The notes below the pieces were generated by a model. That model was not told where the DNA came from. It saw only the letters and a list, made by a program, of their open reading frames with translations, and did not search any database. A program made the translations under genes and the position numbers. From Gemmatimonadota bacterium (GTDB lineage: Bacteria; Gemmatimonadota; Gemmatimonadetes; Gemmatimonadales; GWC2-71-9), in the NCBI GenBank assembly GCA_003222195.1, contig QHVB01000028.1, positions 27,400 to 91,399 on the forward strand: a stretch of DNA of 64,000 bases, written 5' to 3'. Positions 32,458-40,967 of the stretch are shown here, piece by piece. The stretch's first letter is position 1. Every line of letters starts with the position of its first letter.

Positions 32458-33227
32458 CACCCGAAGTCCCGGGCAGCGGCAGCCCCGACCACGAAGAGCC
32501 GATCCTCATCACGCCCGAGATGCTGGCGCCCGCGCGGACGGTCAAACCAGCCGCGCGGCGCGATGGCCGGATCGACTTCGAGCGCGGCATGCGGCGGCTG
32601 CCGCTGTTCATCGTGACGCTCATCGTCGCGAATGTGGCGGTGTTTGCCTGGGAGATCGCGTCGGGCGCGTTTGGCGACCGGAAGGCGCTGATCGAATCGG
32701 GCCTCCACGTCGCGAATCAGATCAATCCGCTCGCAGCCGGCGCCCTCGTGCGCGCGCGGGTGCTGGCCGGAGAATGGTGGCGCGTGTTCACCTCGATGTT
32801 CCTCCACGGTGGGCCGGATCATCTGATCGGCAACATGGTCGCGCTCTATATCGTCGGCATGGCGTGCGAGCACGCGTTCGGTGCGGCGCGCACGGCGCTC
32901 GTCTACTTCGGGAGCGGCGTGACCGGCGCCGCCTTCAGCCTCGCGACCGGTCCGGGCCCGTCGGTCGGTGCCTCGGGCGCGATTTTCGGCGTGCTGGCGG
33001 CGGTGGCGGTGATGCTGTACAGGAACCAGGACCGTTTCTACGTGCGCGACAAACGCATCGGCTTCGTGCTTGCCGCGTGGGCCGCCTGGCAACTGTTCAC
33101 GGGATTCCTGTCGCCGTTCATCGACAACTTCGCGCACCTCGGCGGCATGACCGGCGGTGCGATCGCGGCCCTGTTGCTTACACCCGTACTCGCGCCGCCC
33201 CGCGAAACCATTGTACGGATTTCCTAA
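32454..33227 (+). CDS. Rhomboid-family intramembrane serine protease
   Basis: A 257-residue, six-helix membrane protease starting at the GTG at 32454. A soluble N-terminal segment of about 48 residues precedes the membrane core. The catalytic pair is visible: Ser174 in GASGAIFG and His228 in FAHLGG. HGGPDHLIGNM in helix 2 supplies the usual His/Asn oxyanion residues. It is translationally coupled to the zinc-ribbon scramblase-like protein, which is a reasonable candidate partner or substrate. It is followed by one copy of the dispersed palindrome. Confidence 0.92.
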   Translation: MTPEVPGSGSPDHEEPILITPEMLAPARTVKPAARRDGRIDFERGMRRLPLFIVTLIVANVAVFAWEIASGAFGDRKALIESGLHVANQINPLAAGALVRARVLAGEWWRVFTSMFLHGGPDHLIGNMVALYIVGMACEHAFGAARTALVYFGSGVTGAAFSLATGPGPSVGASGAIFGVLAAVAVMLYRNQDRFYVRDKRIGFVLAAWAAWQLFTGFLSPFIDNFAHLGGMTGGAIAALLLTPVLAPPRETIVRIS

Positions 33228-33244
33228 CAACAGCGACGGGTGCA

Positions 33245-33274
33245 TGTAGGGGCGCAGCATGCTGCGCCCCTACA
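33245..33274. repeat. Dispersed palindrome copy 2 (convergent gene ends)
   Basis: Perfect 30-bp palindrome, TGTAGGGGCGCAGCA plus its reverse complement, between the convergent rhomboid (ends 33227) and M16 peptidase (ends 33312) genes. It could form a strong hairpin on either transcript, so it may act as a bidirectional terminator or 3'-end stabiliser. Confidence 0.9.
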
Positions 33275-33311
33275 GTATTTCCCCCTACCGCCCCCTAGCG
33301 CCCGTCCTCGA

Positions 33312-36098
33312 TCACCGTGACGCCAGCGGCTTTCCGTCCGCGTCGAGGAACCGCACCTCCCCAAAATTCAGCTCGCGGATCCCGGCTTCAATCTTCGACC
33401 GATCGCCCACGATCACCCAGACCAGATGGTCGGGGCGGATCGCGTCCTGCGCCGCGGTGGTCGCGTCAGGAATCGTGAGCGCGCGCACGCGCTGCGCGTA
33501 GGTCTCGTAGTAGTGATCGTCCAGGCCGTACGTCACGAGCTGCTCCAACGAACCCTGCACGGCGTCCATGGTCTCCCAATTGCCGGGCAGCGTCAGCGTG
33601 AGATTCGCCTGCGCCTTGGCCAGCTCGTCGGCCTCGACCGGTCGCGGGCCCAAAATGCCGCGCAGCTCGCGATCGACTTCGATCATCGATTCCTTCGTCT
33701 TGTCGGTCTGCACCGGCGCGTACGCAATGAACGGGCGTTGGCCGCGCGCATCCCAGACCAATGTGAACGCGCCGTACGACCAGTGTTTCGCTTCGCGCAG
33801 ATTCATGTTGACGCGCGACGTGAATTGCCCGCCCAAGAGCGACGTCATCGCCTCGATCGCGTACTCGTGCGGATTGGATTTCGGCGGCGCGAGATCGCCG
33901 GCGAAAATGATCGACTGCTCGGCCCCGGGGCGATCGAGAATGTAGACGAGGGGTCGCGGCTGATCCGCGACGGTGCTGACGTTCTTCTGCGGCACGTCAC
34001 CGCCCTGCCAGCGATTGAACAGCCGCGCGAGTCGCGGCTGAATCTCGGCAAGCGAGATGTCCCCCACCACGACGAGCGTCGCGTGATTCGGCTTGAACCA
34101 CGTCCGGTGGAAGCGCACCAGATCGTCACGCGTCATGCGCGTCACCGACTCCGCGGTGCCGGAGCCGGTCAGCGGGTTGCCGTAGGCGTGGTTCGCGCCG
34201 TAGAGCAGCTGCGGGAAGACGCGCAATGCCATCTGCACCGGCTGCACTTTTTCGCGCTGGATGCGCGCGAGGCGCTGCCGCTGCTGCCGCTGGAAATCGG
34301 CCTGCGGGAAGAACGGATTGAGGATCACGTCGGCGAAGATGTCGAGCGCCGGATCGAGATTGTCCTTGAGCGTGGATAACGACACGCTGGAGACATCGAG
34401 CTGCGAGCCGGTGCTGAGTACGGCGCCCAGCTGCGACAGCGTATCGCTGATTTGCAGCGCCGTGCGCTTCGTGGTCCCCTCGTCCAGCATATCGAGTGTG
34501 AGACTCGCCGTCCCGGGCGCCGCAAACTGGTCGGCCGCGTACCCGGCGTCGATCAGGAGCGTCATGTTCACCTGCGGAATGGAGTGACGCTCGGAGAGCA
34601 CGATCTTGAGCCCGTTGGGGAGCGTCGCGCGGGCGATCGCCGGGAAGCGCGCCTCGGGTGGCGTGCCGGCGGCGGGAAGCTTCGACCGATCCGCGCCATT
34701 CGCCGCGACATCGTACGTCGGATAGGGGTGGACCTCGACGACGAAGTCCCCGTCGTTGAGCCAGCGAGCAGCGGCCGATCTCAAGTCGGCAGCGGTCGCG
34801 GTCGCAATGCGCTGGCGCGTCACCTGATAATGATCGGCGTTGCCGGCGTACACCTCGTTGATCGCCAGCACGTCCGACTTGCCGCCGAATCCGCCGATCC
34901 GCTCGATGCCCCGGATGAAGTTGGCTCGCGACTGCGTCTTGACGCGCCGCAGCTCACCGGGCGTCGGGCCGGTCCGGATGAACCTGCCCAGCTCCTCATC
35001 GATCGCGCGTTCGACGCGGGCGAGATCGCCGCCCGGCTTGGCCGTGGCGCGGATCACGAGCTGCCCCCCGATCTCCCGCAGGTCCACGTACGCGACGACG
35101 TCGGTGGCGATCTGCTCGTCATAGACGAGCCGCTTGTATAACCGCGAGGTCTTCCCGGCCGCGAGCACGTCGGTCACGAGGTCGAGGTAGTCGCCGTCCG
35201 CCGATCCGAACTGCGGGATATTCCATTGTTTGTAGATCCGCGCCTGCGGCACGCGATCCTGCATGATCTCGCGGTGCGAGCCGGTGCGCTTCGCGATCCA
35301 GACGTCCTGCTTCGCGATCGGCGGCGTCGCGGGAATGTCGCCGAAGTACTGCTCGACTTTCTGCCGCGCCGTTTCCGGCGTGATGTCGCCGGCCAGCACG
35401 ATGACCGCGTTGTTGGGGCCGTAATAGGTGCGGAACCACTGCTTCACGTCCTCGACCGATGCGGCGTTGAGGTCCTCCATCGACCCGATCACGGTCCACG
35501 AATAGGGATGACCCGCCGGGTACGCGCCCTCCGCCATCAGGAGATTGACTTTCCCGTAGGGCTGATTCTCCCCCTGCCGTTTCTCGTTCTGCACGACGCC
35601 GCGCTGCTCGTTCACCTTCGCCGTATCGATCACCCCGAGCAGGTGGCCCATCCGGTCCGATTCCATCCACAGCGCGACGTCGAGCGCGCTGGTCGGGATG
35701 TTTTCGAAATAGTTGGTGCGGTCGTTGTTGGTCGTGCCGTTCTGGTCCGTCGCGCCGATGCGCTCGAACGGCTGGAAGTAGTCGTCGTTGAAGTGCTCGC
35801 TGCCGTTGAACATCAGATGCTCGAACAGATGCGCGAACCCCGTGCGGCCGGGCTTCTCATTCTTGGAACCCACGTGGTACCAGATGTTCACGGCGACGAT
35901 GGGCGCCTTGTGGTCCTCGTGCACCAGCAACGTCAGGCCGTTTTTCAGAACGAACCGCTGGTACGGGATCGTAATTGGCGCCGGCGCTGCCGCTTTGACG
36001 CGAGTCCGCGGGGAGCGAACGGCCCCCCGACGCTGGGCGGCCACCGACGACGCCGCCGCGAACCCCAACAGCAGGGTCAGTAAGGCGATACGTCTCAT
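33312..36098 (-). CDS. Double-domain M16 zinc peptidase, exported
   Basis: A 928-residue insulinase-family protein with a signal peptide (MRRIALLTLLLGFAAASSVAAQ). The first M16 unit is active: the inverted zinc motif HLFEH (His90, Glu93, His94) in FAHLFEHLMFNGSEHF. The second unit from about residue 500 keeps the fold (LPNGLKIVLSERHSIPQV) but has GTASLTLDMLDEGTT in place of HxxEH, so it is structural, as in M16B fusions. AAGGAG precedes the ATG at 36098. Likely degrades peptides in the periplasm. Divergent from the acyl-CoA dehydrogenase gene, 66 bp apart. Confidence 0.92.
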   Translation of the reverse strand: MRRIALLTLLLGFAAASSVAAQRRGAVRSPRTRVKAAAPAPITIPYQRFVLKNGLTLLVHEDHKAPIVAVNIWYHVGSKNEKPGRTGFAHLFEHLMFNGSEHFNDDYFQPFERIGATDQNGTTNNDRTNYFENIPTSALDVALWMESDRMGHLLGVIDTAKVNEQRGVVQNEKRQGENQPYGKVNLLMAEGAYPAGHPYSWTVIGSMEDLNAASVEDVKQWFRTYYGPNNAVIVLAGDITPETARQKVEQYFGDIPATPPIAKQDVWIAKRTGSHREIMQDRVPQARIYKQWNIPQFGSADGDYLDLVTDVLAAGKTSRLYKRLVYDEQIATDVVAYVDLREIGGQLVIRATAKPGGDLARVERAIDEELGRFIRTGPTPGELRRVKTQSRANFIRGIERIGGFGGKSDVLAINEVYAGNADHYQVTRQRIATATAADLRSAAARWLNDGDFVVEVHPYPTYDVAANGADRSKLPAAGTPPEARFPAIARATLPNGLKIVLSERHSIPQVNMTLLIDAGYAADQFAAPGTASLTLDMLDEGTTKRTALQISDTLSQLGAVLSTGSQLDVSSVSLSTLKDNLDPALDIFADVILNPFFPQADFQRQQRQRLARIQREKVQPVQMALRVFPQLLYGANHAYGNPLTGSGTAESVTRMTRDDLVRFHRTWFKPNHATLVVVGDISLAEIQPRLARLFNRWQGGDVPQKNVSTVADQPRPLVYILDRPGAEQSIIFAGDLAPPKSNPHEYAIEAMTSLLGGQFTSRVNMNLREAKHWSYGAFTLVWDARGQRPFIAYAPVQTDKTKESMIEVDRELRGILGPRPVEADELAKAQANLTLTLPGNWETMDAVQGSLEQLVTYGLDDHYYETYAQRVRALTIPDATTAAQDAIRPDHLVWVIVGDRSKIEAGIRELNFGEVRFLDADGKPLASR

Positions 36099-36164
36099 TG
36101 AGGAAGCTCCTTCGTGTAGGCTGACGGCGGGCTGAACGGTGTGAAGATATTACATTTAAGCGAC

Positions 36165-38030
36165 ATGGCTACCCTCGCCGAGCCCAAACGCATAGTCAGC
36201 GCCGAGGAGGCGCGTGAGGTCGCCGAGGCGGCACGCGAAGAGCAATGGACGTCGCCGAGTTTCGTACGCGAGCTTTTCCTCGGCAACTTGCGGATGGATC
36301 TGATCCATCCCTACCCCGAGCAGGATCCTGACGAAGTCGCCCGCGCCAAACCGTTCCTCGACAAGCTGGAGCGCTTCCTCCGCGAGGACGTGGACTCCGA
36401 CCGCATCGATCGCGAAGGCGAAATTCCCGAAGCCGTCGTTCAGGGCCTGCGGGACCTCGGGGCATTCGGGATCAAGATTCCGCGCGAATACGGCGGGCTG
36501 GGCCTGTCGCAGCTCTCCTACATGAAGGCGATCGAGCTCGTCTCGTCCGTCGATGGCTCGCTGACGGCGCTGCTCTCCGCGCACCAATCGATCGGCGTTC
36601 CCCAGCCGCTCAAGATGTTCGGCAGCGAAGCGCAGAAGAGAAAATACTTCCCCCGTCTCGCCAAAGGCGCAATCTCGGCATTCGCGCTCACCGAGCACGG
36701 CGTGGGCTCTGACCCCGCCGCGATGGAAACGAACGCCATCCTCGACGACGATGTCTGGGTCCTGAACGGCGAGAAGCTGTGGTGCACCAACGGCACCAAG
36801 GCAGAGCTGCTCGTCGTGATGGCGCGGACGCCGTCGAAGATGGCCAACGGGAAAGAGAAGAAGCAGATCACCGCGTTTATCGTCGAGACCGACTGGCCGG
36901 GCGTGGAGGTCGTGCATCGCTGTCACTTCATGGGACTGAAGGCGTTGTACAACGGCGTCATCCGCTTTACGAACGTGCGCGTGCCCAAGGAAAACGTGCT
37001 CTGGGGCGAGGGCAAGGGACTGAAGCTCGCGCTGGTCACGCTCAATACCGGCCGGTTGACGCTCCCGATTTCATCGGTTGCCGCGGGCAAGCGCTGCCTC
37101 GAAGTCTCCCGCCGCTGGGCGGCCGAGCGCGTGCAATGGGGTCGTCCGATCGGCCAGCACGACGCGATCGCGCAAAAGCTCGGCACCATGGCCGCCAACA
37201 CGCTGGCGATGGAAGCGGTGGCGGAATTGTGCGGGGCGATGGCGGAGCGCGGCGGCTACGACATCCGGCTCGAAGCGGCGATCGCCAAGCTGTACAATTC
37301 CGAAGCGGGGTGGCGGATCATCGACGACACGGTGCAGATCCGCGGCGGCCGCGGGTACGAGACCGCCGATTCGCTGCGCGCGCGCGGCGAAGCGCCCGTG
37401 CCGGTCGAGCGCATCATGCGCGACTTCCGCATCAACCTGATCTTCGAGGGCTCCTCGGAGATCATGCACCTCTTCATCGCGCGCGAAGCGGTCGACAAGC
37501 ATCTCCAGGTCGCGGGCGACGTCGTCCTGCCGGGGAAGTCGACGCGCGAACGGCTCGCGGGCCTGGCCGGCTCCGCGGCGTTCTACGGCTGGTGGTATCC
37601 GTCGCGGTGGATCGGCTGGAGCCTGTGGCCGCGGTACGCGGAGTTCGGCCGGCTGGCGAAGCATGTCCGCTTCGTCGAGCGCAGCTGCCGCCGCCTGGCG
37701 CGCGGGGTGTTCCATTCGATGATTCGCTTCGGCCCGAAACTCGAGCTACGGCAGTCGGTGCTGTTCCGTCTCGTCGATGTGGCCGCTGAGCTGTTCGCCA
37801 TGGCGGCGACGTGCTCGCGCGCGCAGCGGCTCTATGAGCGCGATCGCACGACCGGGGCGCGCGCCGTCAAGCTCGCGGATTTGTTCTGCAAGCAAGCTCG
37901 ACGTCGGGTGCGTTCAAAGTTCAACGGGCTACGGCGTAACGAGGACGTTCCCACCTACAAGTTTGCGCAGGAGATTTTGGCCGGTGAACATCGCTGGCTG
38001 GAGCGCGATATAGTGGAGCTGCCTGAGTAA
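36165..38030 (+). CDS. Acyl-CoA dehydrogenase with C-terminal extension (VLCAD/ACAD9-like)
   Basis: A 621-residue FAD enzyme of fatty-acid beta-oxidation. Residues about 60-430 are the standard acyl-CoA dehydrogenase fold: FALTEHGVGSDPAAM (substrate/FAD site), LNGEKLWCTNG, and the active-site region INLIFEGSSEIMHLFIAREA. Beyond about residue 450 is an extra helical domain like that of very-long-chain members, which helps membrane association. The ATG at 36165 (MATLAEPK) is used; a GTG at 36141 would add eight residues. Its TAA is immediately followed by the octamer-armed element. Confidence 0.92.
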   Translation: MATLAEPKRIVSAEEAREVAEAAREEQWTSPSFVRELFLGNLRMDLIHPYPEQDPDEVARAKPFLDKLERFLREDVDSDRIDREGEIPEAVVQGLRDLGAFGIKIPREYGGLGLSQLSYMKAIELVSSVDGSLTALLSAHQSIGVPQPLKMFGSEAQKRKYFPRLAKGAISAFALTEHGVGSDPAAMETNAILDDDVWVLNGEKLWCTNGTKAELLVVMARTPSKMANGKEKKQITAFIVETDWPGVEVVHRCHFMGLKALYNGVIRFTNVRVPKENVLWGEGKGLKLALVTLNTGRLTLPISSVAAGKRCLEVSRRWAAERVQWGRPIGQHDAIAQKLGTMAANTLAMEAVAELCGAMAERGGYDIRLEAAIAKLYNSEAGWRIIDDTVQIRGGRGYETADSLRARGEAPVPVERIMRDFRINLIFEGSSEIMHLFIAREAVDKHLQVAGDVVLPGKSTRERLAGLAGSAAFYGWWYPSRWIGWSLWPRYAEFGRLAKHVRFVERSCRRLARGVFHSMIRFGPKLELRQSVLFRLVDVAAELFAMAATCSRAQRLYERDRTTGARAVKLADLFCKQARRRVRSKFNGLRRNEDVPTYKFAQEILAGEHRWLERDIVELPE

Positions 38031-38541
38031 GGCGGTTAAGCGGTTTGGCGGTTAAGCGGTTCGAATGTTTTGTGGCCCGTGCGCAGGTCGCCGGGCCATT
38101 GCTCTTTGTAGACCCATCGTTGTCTTGCCGGCAACGTCATGCATTCGTTCAAACTCAAGCCAAGCCTCGTTCGACAACAACTTCAAGTCTCGAGCAAGAA
38201 GCGCAAAGTAGGATAACTCGGCCAGCGACCCGAGGGCGACGTCCAAGAAGCGACGGAACTCCGAGGCACCTCTCTTGGCGCAACCTTCGACGATGTTAGC
38301 CGCCGCTGAATACGCTGAGCGGCGCATTTGTGACGTGATGCCATACAATTCAGACTTGGGAAACGCCTGTGTGAGCTGGTACGTGAACAGTGTTAGTCGA
38401 TGGCAGTGCTGCCACGCGACGAAACGTTCATGCGGTTTCATGCATGAGTCTAGTTGATCTCGGGACAGAGAAACGAACCTAAGAAATGCGTCTAGGTACG
38501 GATAAACGCCGAACCGCCGAACCGCTTAACCGCCCAGCCGC
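38031..38541. mobile_element. Octamer-armed cassette carrying a four-helix-bundle gene
   Basis: A 511-bp segment that exactly fills the space between two stop codons (TAA ending 38030 and TAA beginning 38542 on the other strand). The left arm (38031-38063) is four tandem octamers GCGGTTNN (NN = AA, TG, AA, CG). The right arm (38510-38541) is four inverted octamers of the same type. A 17-bp block, GGCGGTTAAGCGGTTCG (38047-38063), recurs exactly inverted at 38518-38534. The single ORF inside (38052-38441) belongs to the 23S-rRNA intervening-sequence protein family. The last four codons and the stop of that ORF lie in the left arm. No target-site duplication was recognised. Mobility is inferred from architecture. 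Confidence 0.6.
38052..38441 (-). CDS. Four-helix-bundle protein (23S rRNA IVS / S23-type)
   Basis: A 129-residue protein with the hallmarks of the TIGR02436 four-helix-bundle family. These are KPHERFVAWQHCHRLTLFTYQL, then YGITSQMRRSAYSAAANIVE and FRRFLDVALGSLAELSY (helix 2-3 signature), with E-G-C following the helix. Relatives are encoded in intervening sequences of 23S rRNA genes and as accessory (Avd) proteins of diversity-generating retroelements. No reverse transcriptase or rRNA is near this copy. Base composition is lower in GC than the neighbours. The gene's end, including the TAA stop, is formed by the left octamer arm. Confidence 0.85.
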   Translation of the reverse strand: MKPHERFVAWQHCHRLTLFTYQLTQAFPKSELYGITSQMRRSAYSAAANIVEGCAKRGASEFRRFLDVALGSLAELSYFALLARDLKLLSNEAWLEFERMHDVAGKTTMGLQRAMARRPAHGPQNIRTA

Positions 38542-39192
38542 TTATGCAGCCTGATGGGCGATCATGATGCTCTTCAGGCGCTCAGGCGCATCCGCACCAG
38601 CATCGCCGTAGGGCGACGGATGGCCTTCCTGCTCCATCACCACGCTGGGACATACTAAGGGATAGGTTCGCGCGCGGATGCGATCGGCGGCGTGCTGCGC
38701 CGCGACCGGCGTCGCAATCACGACTTCCCGCGCGCCGAGTCCCTCGGCCGCCTTTGCGGCGGCCAGCACCTTCCACGGGTACACGATCTGGCCATCCACG
38801 ATCACCGCAGTACGTCCCTCCAGCTTCTTCACGGGCCGTTGCGTCCGATAGAGGACGAGATCCTGCCTCACCCGCGCGCGCGATTCATCGATCGCGGCCT
38901 GCAACTTCTCGAGCAGGTTCATGGCAGGCAGGAAGTCGGGATCCATCTCGGCCGGCGCCGATTCCGCCATCGCGCCAACCGGTGCCAGGTTCGCCCCCAG
39001 TTTAATGAAGGAGGCCACGATCACATCGAATTGCGCCCCCATGGCCTTGGCGGCATGGGCCGCGATCTCCACGCCTTCGGGCGTAATCCCGAGCAGGATG
39101 CACGACTGGTACCCGCGGGACGCGAGCTGCTGGCCGAGGAGGGCCCCGGCACTCGAGCGCGTTGGATAGAGACTGGGTCGGGGTTGAGCCAT
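38542..39192 (-). CDS. Phosphoribosyltransferase-like protein with degenerate PRPP loop
   Basis: A 216-residue protein with the type-I phosphoribosyltransferase layout: AGALLGQQLASRGYQ, then a central strand TAVIVDGQIVYPWKVLAAA and VVIATPVAAQHAADRI, as in COG1926-like members. In active enzymes the PRPP loop reads like VDDGxATGxT; here it is VDGQIVYPWK, lacking the second acidic residue and the TGxT turn. It may be catalytically dead or bind another ligand. The stop codon abuts the right arm of the octamer cassette. Divergent from citrate synthase across a repeat-rich 123-bp gap. Confidence 0.65.
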   Translation of the reverse strand: MAQPRPSLYPTRSSAGALLGQQLASRGYQSCILLGITPEGVEIAAHAAKAMGAQFDVIVASFIKLGANLAPVGAMAESAPAEMDPDFLPAMNLLEKLQAAIDESRARVRQDLVLYRTQRPVKKLEGRTAVIVDGQIVYPWKVLAAAKAAEGLGAREVVIATPVAAQHAADRIRARTYPLVCPSVVMEQEGHPSPYGDAGADAPERLKSIMIAHQAA

Positions 39193-39200
39193 GGTTTGCC

Positions 39201-39287
39201 AAGATAAGAACGCTATCGGCTATCGGCTATTGGCTATCGGGCGAAAATCCGGTAGCCGATAGCTCCTAGCCGATAGCCAGTTATCTT
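39201..39287. repeat. 87-bp imperfect palindrome built from tandem heptamers
   Basis: The left arm has four tandem heptamers (GCTATCG, GCTATCG, GCTATTG, GCTATCG at 39212-39239). The right arm carries the inverted units (TAGCCGATAGC twice, 39252-39278). The outer ends AAGATAA (39201-39207) and TTATCTT (39281-39287) are perfect inverts. The architecture parallels the octamer arms at 38031/38510, but without a gene inside. It sits in the divergent promoter region of the PRTase-like and citrate synthase genes. Confidence 0.8.
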
Positions 39288-39315
39288 TTCCGCTCCCGCA
39301 GCCAGGACCGAGGCA

Positions 39316-40605
39316 GTGGCGAAGGACACGCTGACCGTCGTCGATAACCGCACCGGCAAGGGCTACGAGCTCCCGATTCAGGACGGAACGGTCCGCGCCG
39401 CCGATCTCCGGCAGATCAAGGTATCGGACGAGGACTTCGGACTGATGTCGTACGATCCCGCCTTCATGAACACGGCCGCCTGTCGCAGCGCGATTACCTA
39501 CATCGACGGCGACAAGGGGATCCTGCAGTATCGCGGCTATCCGATCGAGCAGCTGGCCGAGAAGAGCACGTTCCTCGAGACGGCGTATCTGCTGCTGCAT
39601 GGCGAGCTGCCGACGGCCGCCGAGCTCGACGCCTGGGTCTACCAGGTGACGCATCACACGATCATTCACGAGAACATCAAGAAGTTCATCGACGGCTTCC
39701 ACCACGACGCGCACCCGATGGGCATGTTCGTGAGTGCGGTGGCCGCGCTGTCGACGTTCTATCCGGAGGCGAAGCGGATCTTCGAAGAGAAGTCCCGCAA
39801 CAACCAGATCGTTCGGCTCATCGCGAAGACGCCGACGCTGGCCGCCTTCGCGCACCGCCATTCGGTGGGCATGCCGTACGCCTACCCCGACAACGACCTG
39901 AGCTACACGGGCAATTTCCTGAACATGATGTTCAAGACGACCGAGGTGAAGTATTTACCGCACCCGGTGCTCGAGCGGGCGCTCGACGTGCTGTTCATCC
40001 TGCATGCCGATCACGAGCAGAACTGCTCGACCAGCGCGATGCGCGGCATCGGGTCCTCGCATCCCGATCCGTACTCCTGCATGGCGGGAGCGGCCGCCGC
40101 GTTGTACGGACCGCTGCACGGCGGCGCGAACGAAGAAGTGCTGCGGATGCTGCGCGAGATCGGGGCGATCGACGCGATTCCCGCTTACCTCCAGCGCGTG
40201 AAGAAGGGCGAGGTCCGGCTGATGGGCTTCGGGCACCGCGTCTACAAGAACTTCGACCCCAGAGCCAAGATCATCAAACAGATCGCCGAGCAAGTGTTCG
40301 ACGTGACCGGCAAGAACCCGCTCATCGACATCGCGGTGGAGCTCGAGCGCATCGCGCTGCAGGAGGAGTACTTCGTCTCGCGCAAGCTCTACCCCAATGT
40401 CGACTTCTACTCGGGGATCATCTACGAGGCCATGAAGTTCCCGGTCGACATTTTTCCCGTGCTCTTCGCGATCGGGCGGACGCCGGGATGGCTGGCACAG
40501 TGGCAGGAGATGTTGCTCGACAAGGAGCAGAAGATTGCCCGCCCACGTCAGGTGTACACCGGCCCCGCAAAGCGGGATTACGTGGCTATCGAGAAACGGA
40601 GCTGA
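39316..40605 (+). CDS. gltA: Citrate synthase
   Basis: First enzyme of the TCA cycle, condensing acetyl-CoA with oxaloacetate. The 429-residue protein is a type-II/hexameric-like citrate synthase with all active-site motifs: LHADHEQNCSTSAMR, GPLHGGANEEVL, MGFGHRVYKNFDPRA and NVDFYSG. The start is the GTG at 39316 (MAKDTLTVVDNRTGKGYELP), 29 bp after the heptamer palindrome. A GYD protein gene follows after 5 bp. Confidence 0.95.
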   Translation: MAKDTLTVVDNRTGKGYELPIQDGTVRAADLRQIKVSDEDFGLMSYDPAFMNTAACRSAITYIDGDKGILQYRGYPIEQLAEKSTFLETAYLLLHGELPTAAELDAWVYQVTHHTIIHENIKKFIDGFHHDAHPMGMFVSAVAALSTFYPEAKRIFEEKSRNNQIVRLIAKTPTLAAFAHRHSVGMPYAYPDNDLSYTGNFLNMMFKTTEVKYLPHPVLERALDVLFILHADHEQNCSTSAMRGIGSSHPDPYSCMAGAAAALYGPLHGGANEEVLRMLREIGAIDAIPAYLQRVKKGEVRLMGFGHRVYKNFDPRAKIIKQIAEQVFDVTGKNPLIDIAVELERIALQEEYFVSRKLYPNVDFYSGIIYEAMKFPVDIFPVLFAIGRTPGWLAQWQEMLLDKEQKIARPRQVYTGPAKRDYVAIEKRS

Positions 40606-40610
40606 GACCC

Positions 40611-40904
40611 ATGCCCACTTACGTCCTGCTGTCCAACCTGACGGACGAGGGCGCGAAGGCGCTCAAGAACAATCCGAAGCGGCTGCAGGAAGTGAACAAG
40701 GAGATCGAAAAGTTCGGGGCCAAGGTCACGGCGCAGTACGCCGTGCTCGGCCCCTATGACTTCGTCAGTATCGTGGACTGTCCGGACAACGAGACGATCG
40801 CTCGGGTGTCCGTGGAGCTCGGCTCGCGGGGCAGTATCCGCCTCATGACCTTGGCGGCGACGCCGGTCGCGAATTTTATCCGCACGCTGAAAACGAAAGA
40901 CTGA
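40611..40904 (+). CDS. GYD-domain protein
   Basis: A 97-residue cytoplasmic protein of the GYD family (MPTYVLLSNLTDEGAKALK, then GAKVTAQYAVLGPYDFVSIV, the motif that names the family). It has a ferredoxin-like dimeric alpha-beta fold; biochemical function unknown. The ATG at 40611 is 5 bp after the citrate synthase stop, so the two are cotranscribed. The longer upstream frame is a shadow of gltA. Confidence 0.9.
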   Translation: MPTYVLLSNLTDEGAKALKNNPKRLQEVNKEIEKFGAKVTAQYAVLGPYDFVSIVDCPDNETIARVSVELGSRGSIRLMTLAATPVANFIRTLKTKD

Positions 40905-40931
40905 GCCAGGTGACGGCAGCAGTCGACCAAT

Positions 40932-40959
40932 GTAGGGGCGCAGCATGCTGCGCCCCTAC
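40932..40959. repeat. Dispersed palindrome copy 3 (convergent gene ends)
   Basis: Perfect 28-bp palindrome, GTAGGGGCGCAGCA plus its reverse complement, between the convergent GYD gene (ends 40904) and DEAD-box helicase gene (ends 40968). Same context as copies 2 and 4. Confidence 0.9.
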
Positions 40960-40967
40960 GACTGCCC

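Noticed and set aside
36141..36164. GTG start for the acyl-CoA dehydrogenase
   Set aside because: It adds only eight residues without family similarity; the ATG at 36165 gives a normal N-terminus, though neither has a strong ribosome-binding site.
38031..38541. Tandem octamers as a CRISPR-like or integron attC structure
   Set aside because: Units are 8 bp and contiguous without spacers, no cas genes are nearby, and the integron core motifs (GTTRRRY/RYYYAAC) are not seen.
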